64,000 nucleotides of DNA, from assembly GCA_025738555.1 (NCBI GenBank), contig JAOVFP010000001.1, positions 3,720,001-3,784,000 on the forward strand, read 5' to 3'. How positions within the stretch are numbered: the stretch's first letter is position 1; each line of letters starts with the position of its first letter. Position numbers and translations under genes: made by a program. Below, in pieces: positions 24,070 to 35,928 of this stretch. Origin of the DNA: Cyathus striatus (lineage: Eukaryota; Basidiomycota; Agaricomycetes; Agaricales; Nidulariaceae). Below the pieces are notes generated by a model. It searched no databases, had not been told where the DNA came from, and saw only the letters and a list, made by a program, of their open reading frames with translations.

Positions 24070-24257
24070 GGGGGCTGTGATTGGATGATTCATGGGCGGA
24101 ATGACATATGTGATCGAAATGAGGAACCGGCAGTTCCGGACACTACGCCAGATATACTTACTACGCTCCTTCAGCTTACTTACATTCTTCACTCGTCCCA
24201 CTCTTTTTCTTATATACTCTATATCCATCTCTAAATCATACTATACTACCCATCGCA

Positions 24258-25891
24258 ATGCCCTCCCTCCACAGACTATTCGTTTTCTCTCTCTTCGCCG
24301 TCCTCGCCATTTTTGTCCTCCTCGAGGCCGCTTTCGACCACCGAAGTCCGCTGTTCCTCCTATCCCCCAAACAACGTGCCCATCTAGGTCGTCTATACTT
24401 GCCGTTGCCACATGCTCATCAACGTCCTTTAACAGGTACCCCGGACTTCACTCATTATAAACCCCTCAAGACCTTGTCGTACGACGACTTTCCGTCCGGT
24501 CAGTCCTCTGCTCCACACACCTGTGTAGTGCGCTAACCCTTCCTCTTGTGTAGACAATCCCGGTCAACGCGTTATTGTAGTTGGCGATGTCCATGGAATG
24601 TACAAATCCCTTCAGTATGCTTCATATCTAATGCCCGCGTCATAGGATATGCTAACCGAGAAATCAGGACTCTTCTGAAACAGGTATCCTACAATCCAGA
24701 GAGCGATGTTCTCATTCACGTTGGTGACTTCCTCGCAAAAGGCCCTCATGCTGGCTCTATGGCCGCCCTGAACTTCATGGCTTCTAATAACATAACAGGC
24801 GTACGAGGCAACCACGACCAGAAGATCATTGAATGGGGCAGTTGGATAAGCTGGATCCGTTCTTTCCCGGAAGGCCAAAAGTGGCTTGATGCTATTAATA
24901 AAAAGGCCTCGGAACTTCGTGAGCATGGTAAAAATGCAAAAAAGTGGGCCAACGAAGAGATCAAGAATGCCAAACGGAACCCAAGTAAAGACAGCAAATG
25001 GTGGGCCCGCGTTCCAAAGGGCTGGGATATCTTTAGCGATCACTACTACATCGCGAGAGACATGACTCCTGCGCAGTTCGACTATCTCGCTGATCTTCCT
25101 TTGAAGCTTTACATTCCTCACGTGCATACCCATATTATCCACGCCGGTCTACTTCCCAGTGATCCAAGGAGGAAGTTCTACGACGCGAGTCAACCCCTGG
25201 CTCGCGTGCCTGGCTCAGGGAGAATCATGCGCGGGAAGGTAGACAACAATACGGTCAAAAAGCTGCGGGAAGTACAGGATTTGGCAGTTTCGCTCCACGT
25301 AAAGCAAAATACGAAGCCATGGGTCAACTTGAACATGCGAAGCGTGGATGGGAGCACTGTCACAAGGTCAATTTCATTAGTTTCGTTTCTAAAGTGGGAC
25401 TAATTGTGGTCAAATAGGGACTCGAAGGAAGGAAAACCGTGGTCTAAGCTCTGGAAGAGAGATAATAGCCATTGTGTGGGGTATAATAACGAACTTGTGC
25501 CCGCGGATACGAAGCCAAAACATGCATTACCATGTTATCCGTCCTCTGTGATTTATGGCCATGCGGCATCTAGAGGGCTGGATATCAAACGATGGTCCTT
25601 CGGAATGGACTCAGGATGCGTAAGTCACTTCTTCCTTCACATTGTCGAGATTAATTATTCTTTTCGGGTCAGGTGTACGGACGTAAACTGACAGCCATGA
25701 TCATCGGTCCGTCTGCGCACTTCGTGGAGACGACAGTGCAAGATGCCAACGAGTATTACGATGAGGAAGACATATTCGACATTGAGGATGAAGACGAGTC
25801 TGAGTCAGAAAAGAACATGATAGCTCGGTCTCTGGTTCCGTTTGGAGATGATGGAAAGGCGAGGATTGTGAAAGTGAAATGTAACGTGTAA
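24258..25891 (+). CDS. PPN2: Ppn2-like vacuolar endopolyphosphatase (calcineurin-like phosphoesterase)
   Basis: Metallophosphoesterase resembling yeast Ppn2, which cleaves inorganic polyphosphate in the vacuole lumen with divalent metals. An N-terminal signal anchor is visible (LFVFSLFAVLAIFVLLEAAF). Metal-binding motifs follow in order: VVGDVHGMYKSL (split by introns at about 24499-24553 and 24619-24667), DVLIHVGDFLAKGPH (GD), GVRGNHDQKI (GNHD, about 24799-24828), HTHIIHAGLLP (His), and SVIYGHAASRGLDI (GH-A), then FGMDSGCVYGRKLTAMI. The C-terminal tail is acidic (YYDEEDIFDIEDEDESESE). Exons join cleanly at 25364-25419 and 25620-25673. The catalytic set appears complete. Type II membrane topology is inferred from the anchor. 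Confidence 0.9.
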
Positions 25892-28346
25892 TTTGGGTGT
25901 TTCTCTTGCTTTCTTTCTCGCTCTTTATTTCGGTTTTCGGACCTTGGTCTTGCCTCGTTACTCTTCTATTCCTTTATGTGTTGTCAAATCAAACCACTTA
26001 TTATTATTATCATTATTGCATCACGTCAATATCCATATAGCATGTTGTTAGGCTAGCATTTTACTTGTAGATTTCCATAAAAACGTAAACGCAATACACT
26101 CGAGATACCCTGTAAATTATATTTAATTGTGTAATAACCTAAGCAAGCGGTGGCCGCATTCCTGTCATGTCAGCCAATTAATCCTTAGAAGTTGGAACTT
26201 GAGCCTGAGGCCTAAGGAAGGTGAAGGGCGATCCTCGCAGTTCAAGTTTCTACAAGCTGGCAATCCACTTCGTAGTCCATGCGGTTATACTTTATTTAAA
26301 TAAATCGTCGTGAACTTCTTGTTCTCTGACTATGGTACAAAAGTTAATCTTGTACATCTTCGCGACCTTTTCGTGCTCACTTCGTTGACGCTGTAAGTAG
26401 CTGTTGAATACTGGTACTTCAGGATTTGCAACGCTCTTCCGACCAATGGCTCTTAGGAGAGGAATTCCTAGCATATTGATCAAGATAAGTTGTTAGGCCA
26501 AACAGAGTGGAGGTTGGACAGCGTGTAAGCAGGGACGGGAAGGCTGTCTGAGGTTGGCGAACTGTTCCTGCTGTGTTCCTACCTTCAAGTCTATATTCCC
26601 TATAGATAATAATGCGTTGCATGAGCATCATACCAAGTATCCACTAGAATCCCCGGTATAGCATCTGCCATCCATTCATCCGATCGTTGAAGTGACTTGA
26701 GGCAAACTTGAGGACGCTGGAGAGTGAGTAAGACTGCTGCAGTGTGGGCTGATCAACTGATAGGGTGGAAGACGCCTTGTACGTTGTACAATGTGAATAA
26801 ATTCAGGTAGTATTTTCTTCGTGCATTCGTAGTGTTGGGGGTTGTTGTAATTCTTTGAAGGTGGTAATAAGCACCTATGCGGAGTTTTTTAAAATAAATT
26901 GAAGCTCAGCGACTCGCTCAGCTCTTCAAGTGCTTCATGGAAATCACACTCACCTATTGACACTCACCTGCAGCTCGAGCTCTCAACTTATTGACGTATT
27001 TTCTAATCTATACCTGCTTCCTATTCTCGTGGATTTCGCTATGCGTTCACAGCACGCTTGGTGCAGTTATTCTTTTCTTTTTTCTTTTTGGCTATTTTTC
27101 AAGACTCTGAGAAACCAGTGTCCAGTAAGCACTCGAGTAGTAAGCAAGATCCAACTTCAATGAGGCTCAAGTCATACGATTACTAACCTTAAAACATTAA
27201 CGTTTAACTCCCAGTTTGCTCCAGACTTCTTTGTGGAGAATTGAAGAACATAGCTAGGGCTACTTAACCTTAGTTCGACAACCGTATCAAATTGAACTGT
27301 GCTGATCATTTCTTCCCAAGTATCTGACGCGGCTTCTCACTTCCCGGCGCGCGCATTCTTCTGTACAAATTTTCCATCACTTGTGTCTGTCGTTTCTATG
27401 AGTGGGTCAGACTAGGATTTAAAGTCCTCAGATCGCCTCGTATACACTGAGACGACTGCCCTGAATCACATCCGTTGATTCTTCTATAGTATTTGTGTCC
27501 TCTATCCAATCTGGAGGTATCTGACGGTTTCTGAAGACTGATGCGCGGCTGTACTTGAAGCTTACAATGCATGGATGACAAGCTACGTATCTTCGGGCCA
27601 CCCGAAATGTTCTCGTCCTTGCGTTGCACATTAACCTTCACCGGCAAGTTACGAGCATAGTATGTGGTGGTGATATCCTACTATATGCCAGAAAACATTT
27701 TTTGTCCACGATTACAGTCGTCTTATAGCTCGATTGCATTGTCTGGCTAGCCACAGGAGGATGTTACGTGTTATTCTGGTTTCTGACAGTGAATATTAGT
27801 TTTTCATTGCTCACCTTGCTGCTAGGCGGCACACGGTTGTCAACATGTCTAGGGCTTGAGTCTACAACTGGAAGTGCGTTTTAGAGACCTAGCGGAACAC
27901 CCAAAGCACATTCGTACACTATAGTATGACTCACCTCCTGCCTTACTGATAGAACTAACGGATTCCATGATACTTCACGGCTGAAGATGACTAGTCGAGG
28001 AAGGTGACAACGCGGGAACTTCAGGACTGACAGGTCGCGTTTCCGGAAACGCTAAACTTATACGAGAAACACCCTGTAATAACTGGCTGGATAACCGGTC
28101 CTTGAAAATAAGTGCTTTATTTTAGAAATGCATATGCCAACGACGGTAGGTGGTGAGGGACTTCTCACCGCTGACTGGGAGAATTGTTATGGTTAGTTAT
28201 GGAGGATACCTCTATTCCTTAGGTTTCAGCTCCGTCAACGTTCAAATGCTGCGCATGCCTTTATAGCACCCCGCTACTTTCTTGGTACAAATTTTATCTT
28301 CCGCCACTTCACTACTCTTTCCCCCCACAAAGCACTCGTTAATCTT
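25892..28346. other. 2.45 kb gene-poor region
   Basis: No supported gene. Two minus frames (26292-26483 and 26419-26631) could be exon pieces of a small gene, one of them ending VREQEVHDDLF, but no complete chain is found. Frames at 26930-27163 and 27396-27647 look random. The start of the region is PPN2 3' flank with a TTATTATTATCATTATT tract near 26000. Confidence 0.45.
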
Positions 28347-29260
28347 ATGCTTCGAGACATGGTGCAGGTCATTTCTACTACCTCAGAGGAAGAGGAAGAT
28401 ATACTTCACGTTCGATCTTCCCCGTTTGAAAGTGCCACAAATATTATTCATAAGGGTGGGGATGAGATTGTCGATGCTTCATTCGACAACAAGGATGGTG
28501 TACATTTAAGGCTCATACCAAAGCCAATCCCAAGAATCGTCGAGCAACATCTCGATCAGCACTATACTAGCGACATTCTAGAGCATGTCGCCACCCCTTA
28601 TCTGAAGGAGAAAGGCTGGATCTAGTGAGCCTTAACCCTATGTCGGTTTCTGGGATTGAATCTAACATCACTTTCACTATTCAGTGTAGAGAACTTTTGC
28701 GTGTCCTTTCTGAACTACATGAGCGGGACATCGTACATGGGAGTATTTGTGCAGTAAATCTCTCCGTGCTTGTGAATATGCTCCCGAGAGCTAACTTTTT
28801 CCAGACCAATGTCGGCTGGAAAGCTGGTTCGGTATCCCTTAATAATGTCAAACTGTTCGTAGTCATCCAACATCGACTGAGGCATGTTCCCATACTCCCA
28901 TGTACTCCATACCGTCCCAGAGATGAATTGGAGAGGGATGAATATACACCATCGAAATATGGCGACATGTATGCTTTAACCGTACTCATCTATGTGGTAA
29001 ATTCTTGCTTCCTACATCTTCCCCCGACAAATCCTATATTTCTAACTCTAATCAATTGGAAGGTTTTTTCTGGGAAAGAGCCATACGCTGAATACCCTTT
29101 ATGTCAACGTGTTCCCAAAATCGCTCGGTCCGGCCACCTAGGCCTCAAGAAGCCACTATCGATGCCTTCATTCCTCTGGAAAATCTTGTGGGATTGCTGG
29201 AGTTCGAAGCCTGAAGACCGTTGGTTGGCCTTCGAACAACTTCGAGTTATACTGCAATGA
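28347..29260 (+). CDS. Kinase-like gene fragment, probable pseudokinase
   Basis: Resembles the C-lobe of the protein kinase-like genes expanded in mushrooms. After LSEGERLDLVSLNP (about 28599-28640) come the catalytic-loop equivalent ELHERDIVHGSICAVNL (about 28717-28765), GSVSLNNVKLF in the DFG region (no DFG), YTPSKYGDMYALTVLIYV, an intron at 28996-29063, VFSGKEPYAEYP, and WKILWDCWSSKPEDRWLAFEQL ending at TGA 29258-29260. The catalytic Asp of HRD is followed by IVHGS rather than the usual K-x-x-N order, there is no DFG, and no N-lobe glycine loop or VAIK lysine is found upstream. The first exon (28347 on) joins only if an intron ends at ...TTCTAG (28580). Catalysis is unlikely. It could be a truncated relic rather than an expressed gene. 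Confidence 0.6.
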
Positions 29261-30743
29261 ATTCCTGCTCTACCAACTCAGCATTTAGCAAGTGTATACT
29301 ATATTTATTCATTATGACATCCCTACTATGCATTGAATCATTATACCCAGATCATACCATTACATCTTGATTACATCTGCCATTTGGATACCGGAGACGA
29401 CCTGATGTTCATGCCTTGATTCATTGTGGTAGGCTACATACTATGACACTGTTGCAGTATGCCGCAACACTCGAACACTGGGCTGAAAGTCTTCAATAAA
29501 TACATGCATTTTTATGTCACAAGTTTCAATCATGCTTTACCAAGTATTTACCGCTGAATGACTTGCCACAACTTCATAGTACTGTACTAACATAATCAAT
29601 TCGGCACCCTTCACAGTGCGTTACATCCCGAACCCATAGATACATTCGGCACTTCAAGATTTTAGGTGTTACATATTGTAATTTTCGGCATGTCAGGTAT
29701 TTTTATTGTTACATGTAGCTTTAAAATTAAAGCAATGTTGTCTAGCGGATAAATGGTACAGTAAGTAACGTTTCTATGCTGAATGTTGCTTGTAGTGTCG
29801 TATGACTGCTGGTTCAAATCCCGTTAGCGTGCAATTATTTTACTTCTTTGAATATTGTAACCAGTCATTGGGCATTTAAGCACAAGCATTGAATGCTTAT
29901 TCAATCAAGTAATTAACACACATCAAACTACGCTAACGTTCTACAATAACTTGTACGGTAGTTTAGATAAAATACAGACCTCAAAAATAATACTTTTTGT
30001 GGAGGACAAAAATTTGGGAAAATTCGACATTTCTACCTCAGATGCGTTACTTACCCTTAAATTTCGGCATACCCAGCAGGTGCGTTATGCGTTACTGCCG
30101 AATTGATTGTGTTAGTACAGTAATACTGGTATTAAAACAAGTGCTTTCAGTTCTAGGCAGTACCAAGTATAGTAGTCACACTAGTACTTAGACATGGTAC
30201 TCGAATAGTACTTGACAACTACTTAGTTGCAATACACCTCTGCCAAATTGAAATCCAAATCGATTTGGATGTAGCCTGGCCCTCATGCGATGGAGTGGAA
30301 ACTTCGATTCCGTTACCCGTAGAGTCCGACGGTCACGCGGTCACGTCCGACCTCTGAACTTATGTCAAATACTTACATCCAGACACACTGTGGGCCGTAC
30401 ACTCTGCATGCTGGTTCTCTTTGAAGCCATTATTTTAGAGGCGAGTTATTCAAAATGCTAATAAATTGTAGTACGTTCGTTGTCTGTTTGTGCTTGGTTC
30501 GAACTTCGTGCATCGGACTAAACTCCAACCCGTTACCCAACTGACTCCAACCACATATATTAGTAGAGTATGTAATCGTTTTGCATTATACCGCTCCTTT
30601 CCATGGTCTTCCAGGTTCCAGGCTCCAGCTAACCCAATTATACTCCACAGGAGAGGTCATCAATACATTTAATCATCATGCACATGGGCAACGCTACCCA
30701 TCTTTTGCACTACTCAGCAACTCCGTAACTACTACCTACTAGC
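29261..30743. other. 1.5 kb AT-rich gene-poor region
   Basis: No protein gene seen. It contains a possible Pol III promoter relic (29743-29834) and a stretch rich in TAGTACTT-like words (about 30115-30230). A short plus frame at 29997-30191 has no domain. Confidence 0.5.
29743..29834 (+). other. Possible tRNA-like or SINE relic (A and B boxes)
   Basis: TAGCGGATAAATGGT (29743-29757) resembles a tRNA A box and GGTTCAAATCC (29811-29821) a B box, spaced about 68 bases. A T-arm can be drawn with one mismatch, but the seven acceptor positions on each side do not pair and the D stem is weak. So this is not a normal tRNA gene. It could be a tRNA pseudogene, a tRNA-derived SINE head, or chance. Confidence 0.3.
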
Positions 30744-31717
30744 ATGTTGAAAACCAGAATCCCTGAAGCAAGACTTTTAAAAGAAGAAGGGGACAGGCTG
30801 GGAAATACCGTAGATGGTCTACTAGGAAGCATTGCTGCGTATGAAGCAGCTCTCGAGATTATTCCTTCCCAATACGCGTCGTTGTCTTTGGAAGACGAAA
30901 AATTCCGCCAGGAATGTGCTGCTTTATATGATCAATCATGTTCAAAGCTTCTGAATCCCAGCACGATGTGTGTTATAATTTATATGATCGCATAGCTTAC
31001 TATACTTACACTGACGTATGATTTCATTTAGGCCTTTTGAAGCGTTGACTGTGCTTGCTAGAGGTCATGGAATTGACATCCCCATAAAGGACATGGATGC
31101 GTACAGGAAGTCCTTACTCATGCATCCAAAGATGGCTGCTGGGATTTCCCCACCAATGCGTCTACTTTATATTCCACTGTCGGAAACGGAATCTCTCCAG
31201 TCCGTTGTTATTGTGAATAGTCAGCATTATCCCCATGAAATGGGGAGATTGTTGGGTTGTCAGTCGATCGGCAAGGCGACATTGCATTCGGAAGACCAGG
31301 CGGCTCGCGTGAGTAGTCTCCAATGGCAAATGTGTTTTTATGTTCAAACACTTGTGCCACTAGGCCCGCGGTAAATCTCGTGGAGTAGGCGTCGGCCAGC
31401 TTCATAAGACCTATGAAGCATGGATGGACCAGAGCTCAGCGATCCAGCACCCCTTAAATCGCCGCGCTTCTGCTCTCCTATGTCGCCCTGGCACCCGAGG
31501 ACCTGTCCTTGTCTCAAAATCTATCTCCCTCCGTTCCGCACCCGACCCCCCAGGAGTTCTCGAAGAAATACTTAGTTGGGATGCGGTAACAGAAGAAGAG
31601 CTTAGAAGTGATGCATTCAGGAACTTGAGGCTCGAGTGGATTGGGCTCAATCGAGAGTCTGGTATGGAACCAGATCAAGGCATTGAAATCAGTGTTCGAT
31701 CGACGTGGCATAACTAA
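30744..31717 (+). CDS. TPR-related fungal protein, short paralogue
   Basis: Unknown fungal family shared with the minus-strand gene at 31815-33133. The N-terminus has one recognisable TPR-like helix pair (RLGNTVDGLLGSIAAYEAAL). The second part, EALTVLARGHGIDIPIKDMDA and PPMRLLYIPLSETESLQSV, and the third exon, KTYEAWMDQSSAIQHPLNRR then RRASALLCRPGTRGPVLV and ILSWDAVTEEELRSDAFRN, match the neighbour segment by segment. The ATG is at 30744 and the TAA at 31715-31717. Two introns (about 30966-31031 and 31309-31363). It lacks the upstream TPR units that the paralogue has, so it looks N-terminally shortened. Function unknown. Confidence 0.75.
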
Positions 31718-31814
31718 TGTTGTAGTTTTACAGCAATTATACATGTTATTAATCTACAGAGGTGTCTTGTATATGTACATTTTCTAGTACACTATGCAAA
31801 TTCAAGTTCAAGCT

Positions 31815-33133
31815 TCAAGATCCAATATGAAGTGATACCATTGTCGGCACTTGGCCTGGTACTGGAGGTCCTCCAATCTCTATCATCACACCTCCCTCGT
31901 TGTTGCCGTATACATCAACGTATTCCTTTCTCATATTTTTGAATTTCTCACTTTGCAGTTCGTCTATTGAAACATGTTCCCAAGCTAGGACATCTTTCAT
32001 TTTATCGTGAAGTACGTCGTCAGTCGTCTTGATGCATGTGGTTTTCATCATCAAAATAGGTCCAAATGTTTTGGGTCTATGAAGCAACTCTGCTGCACGT
32101 TTGTTGAACGGACGTTTTGCAATTGCGCTGTCATCCATGACAGCCTCGTACAGTGTATGAAGTCTTCCGTATCCTATGCCGTAAGGATTCCCTCGAGCCT
32201 ATATAAGTATTTAGATAGGATTGGGCTTCACCTGAACAGTTGTCAGTCTGTCGAATGGGAACACACCTGAGCCAAATTATCTGCTGAATACAAGATCGCG
32301 GTATCTATTAATCTACAGCCGATCAGTCTTTTTGCTTCGCGGCCAAAGTTGCCTTGTTCAATCTCGAGCTCTCTCATGGGCTCAGTCTGGGACTGAGGGA
32401 TGAACAACACGCGCACAAGAGGCTCTGTGCCCCACTTTGGGTTTCTAAAGAGTGTATTTTTGAAGGGTTCTATTTGTTTACGCGACGTGATTTTTGGTAC
32501 GGGGATGTCATATGCACGTGCAAGTGCTTTTAGCGTGTCGAGGGACCTACAAGAGATTGATTAAGACAAAGGCAGATTCATAAACAAACACTATCTCGCT
32601 TACATCGTCCACGGATTCATCACCTTCTCCCGTGCTCTCTCCAATGCAATTTTGGCATCCTTCAGCATTCCAGGCTGTGATACTCCTTGCCTTGAGAGCA
32701 ACTCAATTGCCTTTTGGTATGCCTCAATAGCTTCTGGATGCATATTCAGTTCCTAGCACTAGCGTCAGATGAATCATGAACATGAAATCTGATAACGGGT
32801 GTCAACCACTAGTACATACAGTATATGCATCTGCCATACGGAGCCAGGCTTTGTAGTAATTTCTCTGGAGCTCAGTTGCCTTCTTCGTATCATCGATGAC
32901 CTTATTATATCTGTGATATGTTCGAGTTTTGAGCGAAATAAAAAACGCCGATTTCGTTAGGCTTACTTCTTTTGATACAAGTAACACTGAGCCCTGTTCG
33001 CGTAGAATATGGCATTGGTTGCGTCTTCTGCTATAGCCAACGTGAATTTCTCTATTGCTCCACTGTAATCGTGATTCTTAAAGAGCTCATTCCCTTCCTC
33101 TTTACGTTTACTGGCGGTGTTGCTGCTGGACAT
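31815..33133 (-). CDS. TPR-repeat protein with unknown C-terminal domain
   Basis: The N-terminus is a typical TPR array: KRKEEGNELFKNHDYSGAIE, FTLAIAEDATNAIFYANRAQ, then KVIDDTKKATELQRNYYKAW and AYQKAIELL. A family-specific region follows (DTLKALARAYDIPVPKITSR, EPLVRVLFIPQSQTEPMRE, YGIGYGRLHTLYEAVMDDS) and then KRAAELLHRPKTFGPILM and VLAWEHVSIDELQSEKFKNM, as in the plus-strand paralogue. The start ATG at 33133 (MSSSNTASK) and the TGA at 31815-31817 give roughly 340-350 residues over about six exons. The TPRs suggest a protein-binding adaptor; the C-terminal domain is not one I recognise. The two genes converge, with 97 bases between their stop codons. Confidence 0.8.
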
Positions 33134-33442
33134 TTCGTGCGTGCGTGCGAGAAGAATGCACTGTCGGAAATCAGCTTCGGAGTCTTATATATGGATGGAT
33201 GATGGGCGTTATTTACTAGCAATGCCTTAATTATAAGTGCTGTGCATGAGTCGCGTGGTGCTTACATCTTACTTACTGACTCCACCATAGCCTTCGTAGG
33301 ACGCTGATCCTTGCGACGGTCCTATTATATTAACAATAATACAAGCTCGTCCAGTTCACATACGAATTACATTTACTAGGTAATAACTGAATTTGTCTCA
33401 GAGTCATTTCTAATAATAATGCATACAAGCAAATAATATCAA
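33134..33442. other. Short intergenic region
   Basis: 5' flank of the TPR gene and 3' flank of the metacaspase, both on the minus strand. No gene seen. Confidence 0.45.
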
Positions 33443-35928
33443 TTAACAAATGAACATGATGCTTGTGTCCTGCAAACGAATAGATCAGTACAACAACGAG
33501 TGGCACAATGAAGTCGAACGTACCATAGGATGAGAACTTGACAGCTAGAGAACAAATATACGTTAGTTCTTGAAGTCAAAAATCTGAAATTACAACGTAC
33601 CTGTGGTTTCTGGCTGTATTTGGACTTGAGGATACCACGGATGTTGTTGAGAAGCTCTTGATAGCTCTGGGTGGGGTTTGGTTCGAGCGCACTCCGGAAA
33701 GCCTGTGCAATTCAATATCAACATATACATACGATGCGCGTCGACAAATATATTTACAAAGCTCATAGCACCCGTAGCTTGGCCAGCTTCTTGAGTATCT
33801 GCACTAGTTTGGGAGTCCTTGCAACCACTCCAGGAGATCTAATAGCTATTATAGGTATGCGGAAAGTCAGAAAAAATGTGGACGTACGACGTCCGCAGGG
33901 CTTGTTCTAGTGGCTTTGGAGATCTTATCTGCCTTTGATGTGTTACCGGTAGCAGTCTTGACGATACCCATAGCAGACTTGAAGACACCACCCATATCAC
34001 CGCGGGCATACGAAGTGACAGCAGATAAGAGTCCTTGGCCTGCCTCGGCGGCAAGATTTGGTTCTTTAACCTTTCCTTCAGTGGAGTACTGAGTCAACAG
34101 CAGTTAGTAGATGAAAATATACAGAATATTTTAGCGTACAATGTAAGGAAGATCTGGAAAAAAAAGTCAGATACTGCACTAGTGACGTTAGTAAGAGATG
34201 AAAAACACTTACCAAGAGCGGAACCCGAGTGGCACGAATCGAAAATGGTAGTGAGGCGGCACCCAGCAGGAAGAGGCTTAACCATAATGTCGTGCATATC
34301 CTACAAGTAACATGAGCATCGCTTGTAATTTGATAGCGACAAAGCAAAACTTACATCGTCAGTGATATGGCCCATAGCTTCGTAATCCATCTTTAGGCTT
34401 CATTAAAGACCGAGGTCATCGTCAGGAAAGAGTCAACTTACGGGGTAGATAACCTCATCATAGCCATCACCTTCATCACCATCCAAGTCCTTGGTTTGCC
34501 CACCGTGTCCCGAGTCTATTCTAGTTACAGCAAGGAGCAGGCACCGAGAGAATAAGTTATCACTTACAGTGGAAGAATAGCGAATCATTTGGCTGGGCAC
34601 CGCGAACGAGCCATTGCATGGCTTGCATCTAAACATACTTCAGGGTTCCCGCCGCTAAACTAGAGGGAAAGGGGCTAACAATATTCTCCCTGGTAGGCAT
34701 CATACGCGGGTTGGTGGAATCGTCGGTAAGCATAACAATGTCCTCAGCCTTATACCCGAAACGGGCTGCGGAAGTGAATACATTTTCAGATTGCATTATC
34801 ATACCGTAATAGAAATACACGCACAACAAAGGAAGCGCTTTATGTTCTGTGCATCATTGATGCACCCCGCCAGCTCGCCGTTCTGGCCAAAGTAGTTTAT
34901 TCCAACCTGAAGATTGCGAAGGTCAATAGGAAGATAGGAAGGCAGGATTTTGCATGGTAAAGTGTGCTTACGCAGAGAGCCTTCTTCTTCCCATTACATT
35001 GCGAGTATTGGAAATACGGCTGAGCATCTCGACCGTTGGAAGCCTGGAAGTGAGGGCCGTAATTCTGGACTTGTGAAGGGGGTTTGGGAGGAGGTCCCTC
35101 TGTGCGATGATAAGTTAAACATCGACAAGAATTCAACAAAAAAAAATAGTACATACGGGGATGATATTGGTTGCCGCCGTTGCTAAGAACATTATACGTC
35201 AAAACCGTCCACCTGAAAGGAAGACGAAATAACATACGCATATTGCCCTTGAGTTTGGCCGCCATATCCTCCTTGCTGCCCTGGGTAGCCGCTGTTGCTA
35301 TGCTGCTGATGATATTGTTGTCCTGGATAGCCGCCGCTACGCTGAGGAGGAGGACCTGAGGGTGGGGCATAACTGTGTAGGGTATTTAGGTCAGCGGGGG
35401 GAAAAGAAGGCCGAGTCTGAAGATAGCTTGCCCAGATGGTGGTGGTCCAGAAGGAGGCGCATATCTTAAGTTAAACAGTCAGGAGATGAGGACGATGTAA
35501 AGGAAGTTGATAAAGCTTGCAGCTTGCTTACCCAGAAGGGGTCCCGTAACTGCGGTTCCGACGGTCAGCGCACTTCGAGAGAGATTTGGATGCTACATAC
35601 CCGGACGGAGGAGGTCCAGACGGTGGAACATAACCGTCAGGCGGACCGGAAGGGGGTGCGTAGGAAGGCTGGTAGCCAGGACTGTAACCACCGCCGGGAC
35701 CACTCCTTGCTTGCGGGAAAGGAGGCGGTCCTCCACTGATCTAGAATTTAAATCGGACCGGACGAATAGATAGAGTAGTGGTCTTACGGAGATGGGAAGC
35801 CAGGTGCGCTGGGAAAGCTGCAGATGCGATGCGTGGTCAGTGAGAGGAACGCAGATCGTTGGATTGGATGCCTACGCTGGGGGAGATGATCCGTAGGGGT
35901 TGTTGTGGTGGTCGTTATTGTTCCACAT
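33443..35928 (-). CDS. MCA1: Type I metacaspase
   Basis: Cysteine protease of the caspase fold, cutting after Arg/Lys and linked to proteostasis and stress-induced death in fungi. The N-terminal prodomain begins [13 protein letters not shown] and is rich in Gly, Pro, Tyr, Gln and Ser with GPPPSGY-like repeats (about 35270-35900). The catalytic domain starts near [20 protein letters not shown], then [32 protein letters not shown], the catalytic His in [16 protein letters not shown] (about 34490-34530), DEVIYPVD, and the catalytic Cys in [17 protein letters not shown] (about 34225-34275). The p10 part has [16 protein letters not shown] and ends DTSIMFIC at TAA 33443-33445. The start ATG at 35928 fits the prodomain. 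About twelve introns. All key residues are present. Confidence 0.93.

Larger units (their letters stand above)
22136..24257. other. 2.1 kb gene-poor region upstream of PPN2
   Basis: No gene can be supported. Short plus frames at 22641-22904, 22942-23136, 22958-23227 and 23267-23539 have no domain content. The stretch holds a 28 bp imperfect inverted repeat (23195-23273), GATAT repeats at about 23978-23996 and a tandem pair of ~35 bp units (23998-24069). The end of the region is the PPN2 promoter, with pyrimidine- and TATA-rich sequence (TTATATACTCTATATCC at about 24211-24227). Confidence 0.5.

Noticed and set aside
26292..26631. Possible small minus-strand gene
   Set aside because: Two protein-like fragments exist, but no start-to-stop exon chain or family match could be made, so only noted within the region entry.
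29743..29834. Functional tRNA gene
   Set aside because: A and B boxes are present, but the acceptor and D stems do not pair. Kept only as a possible relic.
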